From: Numida meleagris
Taxonomy: Eukaryota > Chordata > Aves > Galliformes > Numididae
NCBI RefSeq assembly: GCF_002078875.1
Contig: NC_034413.1
Coordinates: forward strand, 58,400,433-58,464,432
Length of the DNA: 64,000 nt
Direction of reading: 5' to 3'
A program made the position numbers and the translations under genes. Shown here piece by piece: positions 1 through 13,653 of the stretch. Every line of letters begins with the position of its first letter. The stretch's first letter is position 1. The notes beneath the pieces are model-generated. The model had not been told where the DNA came from and did no database searches. It worked only from the letters and a program-made list of their open reading frames with translations.

Positions 1-1532
1 GTTCTTTCCTAACCTGCTTGCTACAGGAATCAGTGCTCTGATGCAGCATAGTGAGATGATATACTGGTATTTGGCAAAAGAAGGAACTATCTGATGAGAT
101 CGATTTTGTGAACAATCGACTATAAATAATAATAATAATTTAAAAAAAAAAGCGTTCACAAAAGCAAAATAAGAGTGAAAAATCAAATGCAAGAACAGAG
201 CCCTGGAGGCTCTTTGCCACCGTTGGAAAGGACTAGAAGGTCCAAAGCATGAAGAAATTGTCATGCTACAGTTCAGATATAGAGCTTGAAGTTATTTTTC
301 CCATACTTTATTCATGAGATCTTTAATATGTTCACATATTTATATGCTCATTAAATCATTATGTGGCTCTTTCCTTGCAAGAAAAAAACAATCTTCATTA
401 TCTTCTATTTTTTTTTAACTGTCAAATTAACTTGCTTACACCTTCAGAACAATCTAGTAGTAACAAACGCATGTCTTTGGCCGTATACTATAAATATTCA
501 TGACCTAAGCATGCACCCAGTGATTGCTTGTGAGGCAAACCTCAAATACAGCAACAATTGCAGTGAGAAATAACAGCTCCCCAATCCCTTCTTAGTTTAT
601 TTCATCCGTCTTTCCAGGTTGTTATTGTTGATGGCTCTATAGCAGACAACCTGCATAACATTATTTTTTCTGTACTAGCTGAGTAAAGACTAGGAGCTTT
701 GCAGGATAAATCACTGTGTTTTCCTTTCAAGTTACAGAGGCTGCATGCAAGTCCCTTCTTTCTGGTAGTTCTCAGTTTGGCTAGATAAAATTATATTTTG
801 GTAGAGGTGGGGGAAAAAATCTACACCAAGCCACCCAAGAAAACAACAAAAATGTCATGCCAATCAATGAAATAAGTTATCAGTTGCATGTAACATCATG
901 GCTTATTACACTTAGCAGTTCTAATTAATAATGTTGCTAGCAACTTTGGATGTTTCTGCAAAAAGCTTTATTGAAGTTAACCATTTATATGCAATTCATA
1001 AGGATTCTTACTTCATTTTTATTATAAGAACTGAGCTACCTTTGGAATTGCATTTTTTGACTTCTGTGTATGTGTGTATATACCCAGAAAAAACTTTATA
1101 TATATAATTTAATTCTTCTGGTAACAGTGACATACACTGAGATATATCGTAACAGTTCTGACAACTTTCTGCTTGTATAATATCTTCCAATTAACACGGA
1201 TGAATCTTCATGATAGCCCTGAGGTAGAGGCATTCTGAGGCAGCTGGGGAAGTTGAGGTACAGAGCTATAATTTTGCCTGAGGACAGATATGTAGCTGTG
1301 GTGCACGGAATAAAAATTTTTCTCTGCAATGCCTCCAGCCGCTGATTTGCCCACAAGAGGATCTCTCCTTTCATGCATCTCCAAGAGTGCAATCAAAGCA
1401 CTGATGCTCTGATCAACTACTTCTGTGGTGCACAGATACAGTGTTTAAGAGGCAGGGGTAAAAGCCAAAGACAGATCCTAATCTCCACAGATGCAATATC
1501 CCCTTCGAACAAAGTCTTTGTTTATTATTTAA

Positions 1533-1566
1533 TTACTTTACAGTTACTTTACAGTTACTTTATTTA
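1533..1566. repeat. Short 11-bp tandem repeat
   Basis: The unit ACTTTACAGTT is repeated about three times head to tail in an AT-rich context. It looks like a small slippage product with no evident function. Confidence 0.75.
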
Positions 1567-4220
1567 AAAAAAGGGAGAGAAGGAGTGAGGTTTCAGGTTC
1601 ACTGATTATAGGTTTGTTGGTTGGGGGGGGGGAAAGAGAAAGCAATATATCACTTACATTTTTGTTGAATAGCTATATCATTAATAATGCTGAACTACTC
1701 ACATTCCTAGATGCTTTTAGTTAAATTATGATTAACGTTTAAGGCAAAGGCCAATTTCCCCCCAAGTCCATTGGTTTCTCCGGGCTTTACCTCAGTTTAT
1801 TATTGCGATCGCAGGTAAAAATTTCATGGAAACTCTTCAAGTTCTTTGAATTCACATTGACCAAGGCTCACCTCATCTGTCAAAAGCTTGACCTAAGTGC
1901 AGTATTTGCTTAGTTAAGATAAAAGATCTTATTTAGCCTCAGGGTGTGTTATCTCATGTTCGGAAAATACATGATAAGCTGGTAAAACAAAGGCAGCCCA
2001 ACGAGGACTTCCAACACAAGCTGCAGTATTGGTTTAGACAGAGACCAAAGCACATGAGGTCAATGTTATGTACATAGTGTATTGCTGAAAGCACTCTTAC
2101 TGCAGTAACAGTACTCTTTTGCCTATGTATTTAAACTATTGTGCTGACACCATTGTAATTTTTTATAATGATCTGATGGCAGATTTTTGCAATGAAATGT
2201 TGTAGAAGAGTGGGACAGCAGCATCTGTTTCTAAGCTTGCCAAGAGAATAATCTGGAGGAAAAGAAGTCTGAACACAAAAAAAATTAGAGTTCAACTATA
2301 ATGAGTATCAGTTATAGTTGCATTTTTGAAACTAGATATTTACTTAACTCTCAAAGTGGACAAGTACCATGACAATTTCAAACTACTGTTTCTTAAGACA
2401 GATTGATCTTTTACATTTAGTTAGTAAGTTATCCTAACATCTTCTATGTCCAACTGTTTTTTTTATGAATAAGTCCTTTTTATTTTTTTCCCCCTCAAAT
2501 TTTCTACTGACTTTGTAGTACTGAATTTTCCCACTCCTGCCAGTTCTGTCTCCTGCTCACTTCCCTCTATTCTGGATCCAGTGAGAAATTTTATTCTTTC
2601 CCTGTTTCAGTGATGAAGATTTTAAGATTATTCCATTGATAAGGCTATTGAGCTCCATTGAAATATATTAGCAATTCTAAGTAGGTAGTTGTGAAATTTT
2701 AGCTTGAATCTGTAACATTCTGAGCTGTGTGCCTTATAATATGGCAAAGGTTTTTTTTTTAACTGTATTGAATTTGTTCTTTATAAGTCACTGGGAAACT
2801 TCATCTCAGATCTCATAAGCTAACAAACTGGCAAATTAAATATTGCAAGTTATTAGCAAAGGATTAGGTAACAAAACACAGAACATCATTTGTGCCATTG
2901 TATAAATCTATGGCATATATCTTGACTACAGAATATAGCTCTGACCATTTGTTTTTCCAACTGCATGAGAAAAGGCAAAGAAGGAGAAAGGTAAAAAGAT
3001 CAGAAAATTGGAATAACTTATGTAGGCATATAGACCCAAGTAAACAATAGAATAAGCTGAAAAGAATTTCAACAGTAGAAATCCATGAGATAAAGTGGAA
3101 AAAGTTGTACACAGAATGAGTATTAACTTTCTTACAACACAGTTACTGAGACAGAAGCTATGCCATCATGAGGTAAACAAGTTTAAGCAAATTAAGATTA
3201 CCCTTTTTACCAAAGAGACTAATTCAGCAGTAGAATGCATTGACACAGCTTGTCTGGAGGACAAAGGTAAAAATGTGTTTGAAAGGAGACAGAAATAGTT
3301 TGTGAATTAGGAGTCTTTTGAAACACATTAAGCACTGGTTCCTATGGTTGCGTCAAACCAGAGCCGAACATGGAAACCAATAAATGTAAATAGAAAAATT
3401 AAGGAGACAGGAGTAGTAACAGGGAACAAGAACAGATATGTCTTTCTAAGGATATTTCTAAAAATATGTAATGCAGACCTACAAGTTTTAAAGAGGCAAG
3501 TTTCTGAAGCATGAAGTTGCTGAATCTTCAAAAATCAAACCAGACACTGACTTTTTAATATCTTTGGCTGCTTTCTCAGATCATTAAGCTGTCCAGCATT
3601 TTTCAGTACTGAAACCAATATTGATTTCTCTCAATTTTTTAATAAAGTCACTGAAAGTGAATATCAGAATATCATAGCCTCCATGCATAATTCAGCGTTT
3701 GTTGACACTGAAGGCAGCTAAATAAAGGAAATTTGATTGCTTTTAGAATTAATTCCTAGACACATTATTTATGGAGCTGGTGGATGAAACTCCCCTTCTG
3801 TTTGCCTTAGATTAATAAAAAAGCTCTATAAATAAATGATTTTAGCTACCTTATCTACTTGAACTGTCACACTTGCACCCTAGTCTTGTCTTTTCTGTCT
3901 TAGCCTAAGCAAGACTTTGTGATAAGACTAGAAATGAAATTATTGGAGATATGTGGAGTATCTCTTCTTCCTAAAGAGACAAAAAGAACAATACTACTTA
4001 GATGTCTTCATTTTTTCTACCTAATGGTGGAGTCCTTAGCTGTTAAGGGTTTTCCTTCTTTAAACAGCCATTGTGAATGAGAAAAGCTTGAATTAAAACT
4101 ATGATATTCTCCTTCAATACAGAAAAAGAAACCACCTGAGAGTCTGCTCATCTAGAGCAACACCTCCATGGTATAAATCTAATTGTGAAAGATTTTTACT
4201 CTGAAATCATGATTTAAAAC

Positions 4221-4234
4221 TGTGTGTGTGTGTG
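4221..4234. repeat. (TG)7 microsatellite
   Basis: Seven uninterrupted TG dinucleotides. This is short and of no evident function beyond possible length polymorphism. Confidence 0.8.
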
Positions 4235-7200
4235 CTGAGGAGCTGTTTGTAGCAAAGCAAATGCACAGGCGTGCTCTCGCCCTTCAGTATCATAGAAATT
4301 GCATTCCAGCAGCAAGGAGCTTTCCAGGCCATGTTTGCATTTCCTATTTATTACAAAAGCTGCTCATGCTTGCACAGAGATGTTGTGACAGAAGCACACT
4401 CCAGTTAATAAGTCTCTAATGAAACATCAAGTTTCCTGAATTAACACCACACAGAGCTCCAAAAGGGCTGTGATTTGGACAATCAACTTTAGACTGAAGA
4501 CCTTAATCATAAATCATCTATGGCCTGATTATTTTGTGGTACGGAAAGCAATCCCAGTAAAAGGGCCGTAAAATTACAAGAAATCAGAAAACTGATTTCT
4601 CATGCTCTTTGCTACAGAACTCTGTGTTGTCATGTTTCACTTTGTGGTACTAAGCCGTTTGTAGAGTAGCATTGCTTTGTTTGTCCACTCCTTTTGAATT
4701 ATGGCTAAAGAAATTTTAAAGAACTCACAGTATTCTGCAGTGCGTATGCAAGGAAGCAACTGCTTTTATTTCCCTGAAGGCTATGAAATAAAAAGACAGT
4801 TTTTGGTGCAGTTGGTAGGGAAGCTTGGAGCCTTGCTTCTCAATATTCCTTTTTTCTTCATATAGCAAATATTATTAATTAGTTATTGCATGAGGTCCCT
4901 TGGGACTTCTGATTAAAATAACTACTTATGCAAAAAAATCAATTTTTCAATGGCAGGCTTTGTTAATCTTCCAAATCCAATTTCCATTTCTCACATTCCA
5001 GGTTTATTGATTATACTTCAAAATTCTCAGATCATCTGTGGGGCTTATTGAATTAATCTGTATCTAATAACTTAATTGTCTTGAAAAACAGATGTGTTAC
5101 TTCCACTGAACACTAAAATTTGGTTACAGACATCTAAGGAAATGACAGCATACACACACACAGTTATTTAAGATCATTTAATTACCTAAACTTTCATACT
5201 GAACTGCAGTGAGATTGAGTGTGAAGGTGCAAAAGGGTAAGAAACTCTGTTTCAGTAAGATTTTGGGGTGTGCAACAGTTGCTTTCTTACTACATTTTGT
5301 CATAGTGCCAAGTGAAGTTAGGATGGTATTGTACTTTTCTTTTGCTATGGCTGCCCAATGTCAATTCCTTCTCTGAAAAATCTAAATATTTGAAAGGATA
5401 AGAGACAGCATTGGAAGGAAAAGAGAAGGGGAAATTAATTCTCTGCAATTATACAGGCAAAGCTATTGAACTAGGATTCCCTGTTTCTTAGGAAGGGATG
5501 AAGTGAGCTGATCTATTGGATGGCAAAACTGTCTGTAAACTAATAAACAGGTAGGGATAACCTGGAACTCTTTGTGTGTAACTGAAAGAATGATTTAATC
5601 AAATTGACGTTAAAGCTGAAGCTTACTGGAATAATTGAAGTTTCTGGTATAGATAGTGTGGGAGTTTATTTAGGAGGGAGAAGTGGAAAAATGAGGAAAA
5701 GGGTGCTCCTGTGGCATGAAGCAACCTTGTGAATATGCGTAGTATGGGATTTGCTTTCTAGTTCTGGATAGGCCAGGTGAAGACCTCTAGAGGGTGAGGA
5801 GTCAGGTTCAAACAAATAAACGGGAACTCTTTTATGGAGGGCATTATCCTTGAACAACCAAAGAAGGAGATCAGGTGAAAAGCATCTTTGAACAACTGAA
5901 AACTTACAGTAAATCCTGGACTCTGTTTTAGACAAGGGTTTTGTCTAGCTAGGCATCTGCTAGGAATGAAATACATCAATGCTCAGATGATCCAGCAAGT
6001 TCTTGGAGTACTTTAGTAGACAAATTTCATATAGAAGCCATATTAAACTATTAGAGGAAGATTGTATAGGTTTCATTCTAATCAAGTATTAATAACTCAT
6101 TGAAGATGTCAAGGCAGAAGGTAACTTGGCAGAGCATAACAACGAAGAGACAGTTTGCCATGCTGAGGATAGAGATGACTAGCAAGGCCCAGTTCCATTA
6201 AGCTTATCTTGACTAGAGGAAACTTTCTCATATTTTCTCAAACCACTTTCTCAAATGCAAGAATAGGAATGGGTTTCTGATTAAAGTACTACAAGGTGGT
6301 TGCAAAGATGATTGGAAAAAAACCCACAAACTTGCTTTCTACCTGAACAGCTATTGAGGACTCTCTACTGTTCTCACAGAAGTATAGGAATTATATTACA
6401 GCAAAGGAGACTGATTCTGCAGTCAGGAAAGATATGTGGCAGTAAGAATAGTAAAGCAGTAGGATAATTCACAGAGAGAAGATGAGTGTTTATTTTTGGA
6501 AGTACTCAGGAATTGTGTAAACAAACATAGTAGGAATGACTTGAGTAAGGATGATTTGGCACAATTTACCAAGAGGGACTGATTGAGCACTTGAGGTACT
6601 TTGTAGGCCTCTAGTTTTAAGATCCACTGATTTCTGAAGACATACAGTAATCTCTTATTAGGTGCTTTTCCTATATTTCTCCACTTTAAAATGTGGGGTT
6701 TTACACTTGAGCACATTTTACATGTTCACATTTCACATTAATTGATTTTTGCAGTAATGCTATGTTCCTGTTCAAGATAAACTTGAATAACTTAAAATGG
6801 ATATGAGACAGAAAAATACAAAATACTAAATAACAAATATAGAGAATGTAATCAGTTCTTCCAGTCAGAAAGGGGTTGGTATCAGCAACCTTGTTCAATA
6901 ATTTACCAATCAATTAAAATAACATTATTATTCTTTCTTTCCACTTAGCAGCAACAATATGCAAAGGTCACTTGCCATTCTAGTTAGGGAGAGGAAGGCA
7001 ATTAATATTAGAGTAAAATGGAATATTCATTTTCTGTTACACAATGCAAGTGTGACATGTTTTCCTACTAGGATGGGAGTAACCAGTGAGAGCAGGGTTG
7101 AGCTTTCACCTTACAGAGAAATTAAGGAGGAATTTCTAAAGTGTTGCACTGACCTTAGAAGTCATGTGATTTATCATATAGATATGCTAGTTGGAAGCCT

Positions 7201-10055
7201 AATTTCTGTTGTATTAAATTGCAAGCACAATACTACTAAGAATGTTTCAGAAATATGAAGAAATACTATTTTCTAGTTTACTCACTTAAGTTTCTGCATG
7301 TGAACATTCACGTCAGCAATTTGCTAAGATTTTCAGGTATAACCAGTGCTTTCCTTCTGAGATGGAGATTATTTCTTCCTTTTATTCTTTTTTTTGTTCT
7401 TTCCCTGTTAGCTTACTTCTTACTCTTTTTGTTTCTGGCCTCACAACTAGAAGGTAACGGGAAAGGAGAAAGTTGAATGGACTGGGTATAAGACACCTTT
7501 TGCTGAAGTGTGGAGATGCCCCTAAATCACCAAATCCTAGCACCACATTTGAGACGGCCTTGGGTTGGCATGATCATTCCATCTTCCTATGTGTCCCAGT
7601 AAGAAAGGATAATTTTGGGTTGTATCTTATATGCTGCTGGCTTGGGTTCTTGGCACCTCTACATTATGCTGCCTCTGACCATGCTACAGGGTTCTACTTC
7701 CTGTTGTTTGTTTCCAGGTCTTCAGCAATCTGACACACTTATAACAATGGTTTTCTATGGCTCCAGATAGATCTCAGAGGGAAAAGTGAAAGAAAATATT
7801 TTAGTGCTGCTAGTAAGGAAAGCACTGAGGCATAACCTCAACTTTATTAACGGTTTCCAAGGTCTCCACAGGGGTTACTCCATATGCAAGTCCACCAAAA
7901 TTTAGCTCCGTTAGTTCTACTTGAAAATCTTTAGCTTCCAGTATATGTGGAACTGCAAACTGTTTTCTTTCAGCCCTTATTGATTGTATCTTGGACAAAA
8001 ACTCTAAATTAGATGTTTCTCTCACTATAAAAAAGCAGGCATGTGAAGAACCAAATGCTACACAAGTTCCTTCCAGAATCACTGACACAATTTCTTGTAA
8101 AAGCAAACCAGCAATCCTTTATGCAAATGCTTTCGTTTTCTAAATAACACAGGATGCAGAGCATCTTTATGAAGTAACAACTTCACTAAAAAGAGAGCTT
8201 TGAGACACAAAACTCTTCTGAAAAGTGTAGTGCCACATTTGTCTTTTTCTTTTGCATTGACAGATTTAACAAATGTTAAGCATTTCTGTCATTCTCATGT
8301 TAGCATATGAAGTGTGAAAATTAATTTTGCTTGCTAATTGAAAGATAATTGGTTTGGGGGCAGGAATTGACACCGAGGTGGAAAAAAAAGAAGGAAAATA
8401 AAATGAAAAACATAGCTCTATTGAAAGTCAGCAAGAGGGGTAGCCTGGACCTCGTTTGGAAAAGTTGATCTGTAAATTAAAGACAAAAGAAGTGTAAGAT
8501 GAATTTTATGAACTTAGTCCCAACCACTGAAGTCAGTGAAGCAGAGAAGCACATAAATTCTTTGAAAAAGCCTTTATCATATAGAATGAGAACCTATTAA
8601 TGTGTGTTTTTATTGCAGAAAACAACCTCAACAGACAACTAGTACTCACAGTGGAAAGAACATTCCCAAGTAGAGCGTAAAGAGTGCTGCTAAACCAAAG
8701 TCTTTCTATTACCCACACATTTATTTCAGTGATAGGTAAAATGCACAGAATCATGTGAGGTATCAAGAACAGTATAAAGTTTTTTTTTTTTTGTAGTCTG
8801 TCACTAAAAGAGCTATTGTAATTTCCTTGCTACTGAGATGTCGGCTTATTCTCCTGAATGGTTACTATCAAACTGATCCCAGTTGTGCATTGTTAACCTC
8901 CTGGAAAGCAAAGACAACCAAATTTTGAGCTTTCTGCCACACTGCTTCTTGCAGTGAGATGAAGAGAGATGCCTTGCTATTTGTCTATACATAGATCTTC
9001 ATAGCCCTCCTCTGCTGCAAGTTTTAGAAAAAAAACATACTGTAATCATTGGGGTCAAAAGTAGGCTAAAGCTATTTTCTACCACAACACTTTGTTCTCT
9101 TTCACCGTTTTCTTGTTGCTTCTTCATCTCCACCTTTAACTTATAACTACACTGTGTAAACTATGTGAGGGATCACCTTTTTATTCAGCATATTCACAGC
9201 AGCTAGTATTGCAGCAGTTTGAAGCAAGAGTAGAACTGACATGTAATATCCTATGAAACCATTTAATATATGTGTAGTATAAACACACCACACTGTTTGA
9301 AGTCATTTGAAGGTCTGTCACTTAATAGATCATGTGGAAGAAAACTTACAAATCAAGGTGACAGAGATCAGTGATGTGAAGAGGAGTCTGTAGGGGATAA
9401 ATATAGTAACTTTTAAGATAATATTCTCTGTGCTTTAAAGAGAGTCTAAAAGATTAAAATGTTCAGGAAAGAGCTACACGCTAGGTCTCTTAAAGCAATC
9501 AGCATAAGGTAATGATGGTCCCGGCTCCACTTTCCCTAAAGGTCCAAGAGTGTCTTTCTGTTATCTAGACTTGGATCTAGGTCTAAGTAGCTCCAGCAAA
9601 GAGCAGCCAAATATGCTTTAACGAGTATTTCCCTGTCAAACAGAGCATATGTGACTGAAGGTGGTAGTATTTTCCTGAACTGAAATCCAAAGGAAGAGGA
9701 ATCCTGTCCTCACTGTAATCTGTGATGCTTTTTACTTCACTGGAGTGCATATTTCACTACTTGCATCTCTATAAATCACATAGGGTGACTCAACTTTATT
9801 ATACAACGGAAGTTCTCCCCCCAGTTTTTTTAAATGGCGTTTTTTTCCCAGGAACTACAGCACAGACTGGTTTCAGCGTGAGTTCTAGCTGCTCAGCCAT
9901 TCTGAATATCAGCCCAGTGCCTTTCGTCTACTGTATCTGTACAAATAAAAGTTAATTGTTTGCTATGACAAACGTATATTGCTTATAATGGGCTAATTAG
10001 GATAAAAGATTTATTGATCATTAAAAGTCTTTGCAGATGTGGGAGACGATTCTCC

Positions 10056-10626
10056 CCCTTTATTCCTCTCTTAGTGAGACCCGTCCTGTGGCACTGTATT
10101 CAGCTCTGGGATACTCCAAGATATATATATATAGTATATATATATACTACAAGAAGCACATGGACCTGTTAGAGTGGGTCTAAAGAAGGCCCTTAAATAT
10201 GATCAAAGGTTTGAAGTACCTCTCCTATAAAGTCAGGATGAGAAAGCCCAACTTATTTAACCTAGAGAAGAGAAAGATCTGGCACGCCTTATAGTGGTAT
10301 TTGAGTACTTAAAGGGGGGCTACAGAAAAGATGGGGAGCAACTCTTTATCGGAGAGTGTAGTGATAGGACAAAGGATAATGTCTTTAAGAGGAGATAGTT
10401 TTAGATTAGATATTTGAAATATTTTTCTTTGCTGTGAGGGTGATGAGGCGTTTAACAGTTTGCCCGGAGAAGCTGAGGTTGCTCGGAAGTATTCATGACA
10501 TGATGGATGGGGCTTTGGTCAACATGATTTAGAGAAAGGTGTCCCTACCAACGGCAGGAGGCTGGAACTAGATCATCTTTAAGGTCCTTTCCACTTTCCA
10601 ACCCAATCCATTCTACGATTGTATGA
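10056..10626 (+). mobile_element. CR1 LINE 3' fragment, plus strand
   Basis: This is a 5'-truncated CR1 non-LTR retrotransposon of about 570 bp, the longest in the window. It starts in the segment that reads like GTGAGACCC..TATTCAGCTCTGGG, continues through the ACAAGAAGCACATGGACCTG block, and ends in the conserved 3' tail, where GGTCCTTTCCA and CCAACCCA are followed by the octamer-like ATTCTACG and ATTGTATG. These are hallmarks of the bird CR1 3' end. Many substitutions and the decayed terminal octamers indicate an old copy. About 30 bp of alternating AT is inserted near 10120-10148, replacing the expected CR1 sequence. No open frame of the reverse transcriptase survives. Confidence 0.93.
10119..10148. 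repeat. AT microsatellite and palindrome inside CR1
   Basis: An alternating (AT)n tract is split by one G. Its right part, AGTATATATATATACT at 10133-10148, is a perfect 16-bp palindrome able to form a small cruciform. It interrupts the CR1 body, so it arose after the CR1 inserted. Confidence 0.85.
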
Positions 10627-13382
10627 GTTACTAAGTTCAGTTATAATATCTGAGGCTGGATATAAACAAAGACCATTGAACTAAGTGTTAAGACCTTTAC
10701 AGCAATACAGAACTGTCTGGTTAGTTGGCTATGTTTGATTATGAAAAACAGTGGACAGACAGTAGGCTGAGTTGTCCAAGTGATCAGACTGGATAAACAA
10801 ATATGCCTATGTAGACATATACTTGTATACTTTAAATAACATAAATGCTACTGGAGGTGGCCATAATAGTGCTGAAAATCAATTTGTTTAGAAAAGAATA
10901 TACTGGGCTGATTATGCATCCCTTGGCACTATTAACAATGTTTAGGTGAAATATTGGTTCACACGTCTATAAACAAACTTTGTTACAAAAATAAGTAGGT
11001 AAAAGTACATTGTCTTGTAGGAACAAAAAGTTTTCTACTTTTAACGTTCCTTTTCACTTATAAATCCTTGTTTTCATGGTATTTACTGCAAAATTTACAC
11101 AGCGTAGTTTGTTTTTTATGGAATAGATAACATAGGATATATTCATCAGCTTGATAAAATGTCAGCTGACAGGCAGACTGAAATCTATAGCCAGTCTGCT
11201 TTTTTTTAACCCCTTCATTAGAAGACTTAATCAGAGATTGATCAGGTGAAATTTCCTTTGAACATGTTACAAAAACTCTTTGTCAGAAGAAACAGCAGCT
11301 GAAAACGGCACAGGATATAAAAAGTTAGAGGGAATTCAGGGACATAACTAGCTTCATGAAATCAGAATAAAATCCAGACATCCTGCCTGCCATCTCCAAA
11401 GTGCTGTCCATTACATTGCATTGGTTCAGCTGCACATGAGTGAGGTCTTAAAGTTCTTGTTATTTTTGTTCTGTGTTCAGTAGAACTGATACAACCCTTT
11501 TCAAAGTACAAGAAGTCAAAATACAATTTGTGCCTTTTTTTAGAATGAGAGGTAGTTGATTTTTTTTTTTTGTGGTTGTTTTTAAAGAAAAGAACTAATG
11601 TATTTCAGTAAGTAAAAAAAGACATCAGATTCAGCGAAAGAATGTTTTTTTCTGATCTGGTAGAATATAATCATCCTTTGCAACCATTGGAGTTTTTCTA
11701 TCAATAATGAAGATGTGAGCTTGAGTCCAAGTAACTTTTCTGAGCTGTATTCATTGTACGTTGCAGTTGTCATGTAGGAAGACCCTAATGCACTTGGAAA
11801 TCTCAAGATAAATTTCGGTGTGCAGAGGTTTGTTTGAGGACATAGGGAATAATCTAATCCGCTATTTCAAATTCAATTAAGTTTTAAGAACTGTTTTTAC
11901 TCTTAGTTTGTGTCTCTGCCACAGTCGCACGCTGAGACTTTGAGAGTATTGCACATCACATTAGATTAAGGTCAATTAGCAATGCTATGAGGGTTTTTTG
12001 CTTTTTTTTTTTTTTTATTCTTTAAATGAGGCAGCACTGCAGTTTTGTGATTAAAACCCTGTCTCTTGGAGCATATCAGATGAGAGACCTTGGCTGGGCT
12101 CCAACAGTGATTAAAGCCATGATTTTGGGCCTAAAGGGTCAAGAGAAATCAGAGCTCTGCTGACCTTTTCATCAGAACTGATTAAGAAGTGATCACTTGC
12201 TCTCTGTTTGGTCCTTCATTACCTACCGCATGGAGTTTATGATAATGAGATATTGCTGTCAACAGCTCAGGAAAATTCAGTGTCTGAACAGCTTTGCGTC
12301 CAAGATTCCTCAAACTGATGGGTGAGTATTTTCTTTTCCACTCCTCTAGCAAAAACACACTCATAGATATGTCTAATATTTCAGCCAAGAAGTCAATTAT
12401 CACAGACCACAGTACTCACAAGCAGACTTTCACAGTAACTGGAGAGGTAATGATCCCACTGAAACAGGAAAATTATCACCCCGTCTGTTTTTCAGTTTCA
12501 TAGAACAAGCTGTATCTGATAATTATTGAAGACAACAGAGATGTTTTCTCTGCATCTTAATCAAAAAAAGGAACATCAAAGATTGAATACTTCTATCTCT
12601 GAAAACCATTTTTCTTACATTTCTATAAATTTGGTTTGGGCTCCAGGAGTTCACTGATTGTGATCAAGGAATATCATCCAAGTTAGCGTATAAATGTATA
12701 TCTATACTTATGAATGCATATGTTATAAGTGACTTAAGTTCGGCACTGATCAGTAACATAACAGTCCAGAACAGTAGATGTGAAAGTGACTGAGTTTTGT
12801 CTATTGTGGCTGCATCAAAGGCTATTGTTAGCCAAAGAAACAATGTAGAAAGATTCCCATTAATTCTACTTGGGGTAGGCCAATGGTAATCTGATGATGT
12901 GTCAAAAGAAGCAAAGAAATATGCACTTTTAATTGTCCTCTAATGACTGCCCAATAGAAAATTATTAAGTCAATTTTTTAAGTATACATATCCCAGGGCT
13001 ATCTCACTTTAAATGTCATACAGACTTAGGAATATATTATTATGCTTAATAATGCTTAGTATTATAGCCAGTGATGTTAATAGTCTTAATGTACTGGGCA
13101 ATGTTTCTACAGATTAGTGAGTCTACAATTTAATATTTTACAGATTAAATAGAAAAGACAATGGGCCAGAATTCTATACAGAATTCTACAAACTTCCAGT
13201 TTAAACTCAATCTCAGGAAAACAGTGACAGCAAAAAGTGAAACATATATTAGAACAAACAACTTTTAAGCACTTAAAATCTAACAGTCAGTCAGTAGCAG
13301 TCAACATAGATATATCAGAAATAAATCATGTTGAGTCAATGTAATTGTATTCTATGACTGTAATAAATAAAAGGGTGAGGTT
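10627..13382. other. Unassigned AT-rich DNA
   Basis: No gene or recognisable repeat family is seen. T-rich homopolymers occur near 11562 and 12003-12017. Open frames do not exceed 74 codons and have no recognisable domain. Confidence 0.6.
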
Positions 13383-13610
13383 TGTTAATCAAATCGAAAC
13401 TCAAGGTTTGCTTTGTAAAAGCCCCCCCCTTGTCGAGACATCCGGTAACCTAAACAGTATTGCAACAACGGGAATCAGAAAACCATTGACCTTGCTAACG
13501 GCGCCTGGTTCAAACACGTGAGCGGCTGAAAGCAGTGAAGATAACTATGAACCTTCATCCCACCGACCACCAGGAGGCAGTTTCCAGAGACTTTTTTCCT
13601 ATTATTTCCT

Positions 13611-13611
<1 letters not shown>
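13383..13611 (+). mobile_element. LTR-like fragment of an avian endogenous retrovirus
   Basis: This ~230-bp block differs from its surroundings. It has about nine CpG dinucleotides in 170 bp, in a region where CpG is otherwise rare, and begins with TGTTAATC, a plausible LTR start. Its segment CTTCATCCCACCGACCACCA closely resembles the minus-strand segment CTTCATCCAACGACCACCAG of the LTR near 60.6 kb, so the two probably belong to related LTR families. The downstream part of an LTR (poly(A) signal, terminal CA) is missing: the block runs straight into a 40-bp A tract. The retained CpGs suggest a fairly recent insertion. Family and exact ends are uncertain, and no viral reading frame is present. 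Confidence 0.5.

Positions 13612-13651
<40 letters not shown>
13612..13651. repeat. A40 homopolymer
   Basis: Forty uninterrupted A residues directly follow the LTR-like fragment. No AATAAA hexamer lies just upstream. It could be a retroposition tail or expanded slippage; see findings. Confidence 0.95.

Positions 13652-13653
<2 letters not shown>

Larger units (their letters stand above)
1..10055. other. Unassigned AT-rich DNA, no gene seen
   Basis: I see no exon, RNA gene or recognisable transposon in this 10-kb stretch. Open frames are all under 100 codons, scattered on both strands, with no recognisable domain. Small simple sequences are present: an 11-bp tandem (ACTTTACAGTT, about three copies) at 1533-1566, a run of 10 G at 1623-1632 and (TG)7 at 4221-4234. 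A 98-codon minus-strand frame at 7810-8106 reads somewhat like protein but matches no family I know and has no clear flanking splice sites, so it is not called as a gene. Enhancers or an unannotated noncoding RNA are possible but not visible from one sequence. Confidence 0.6.

Noticed and set aside
7810..8106. 98-codon minus-strand frame with protein-like composition
   Set aside because: No family recognised, no clear splice sites, no neighbouring exons. Within chance for 64 kb. A translated search against bird proteins would settle it.
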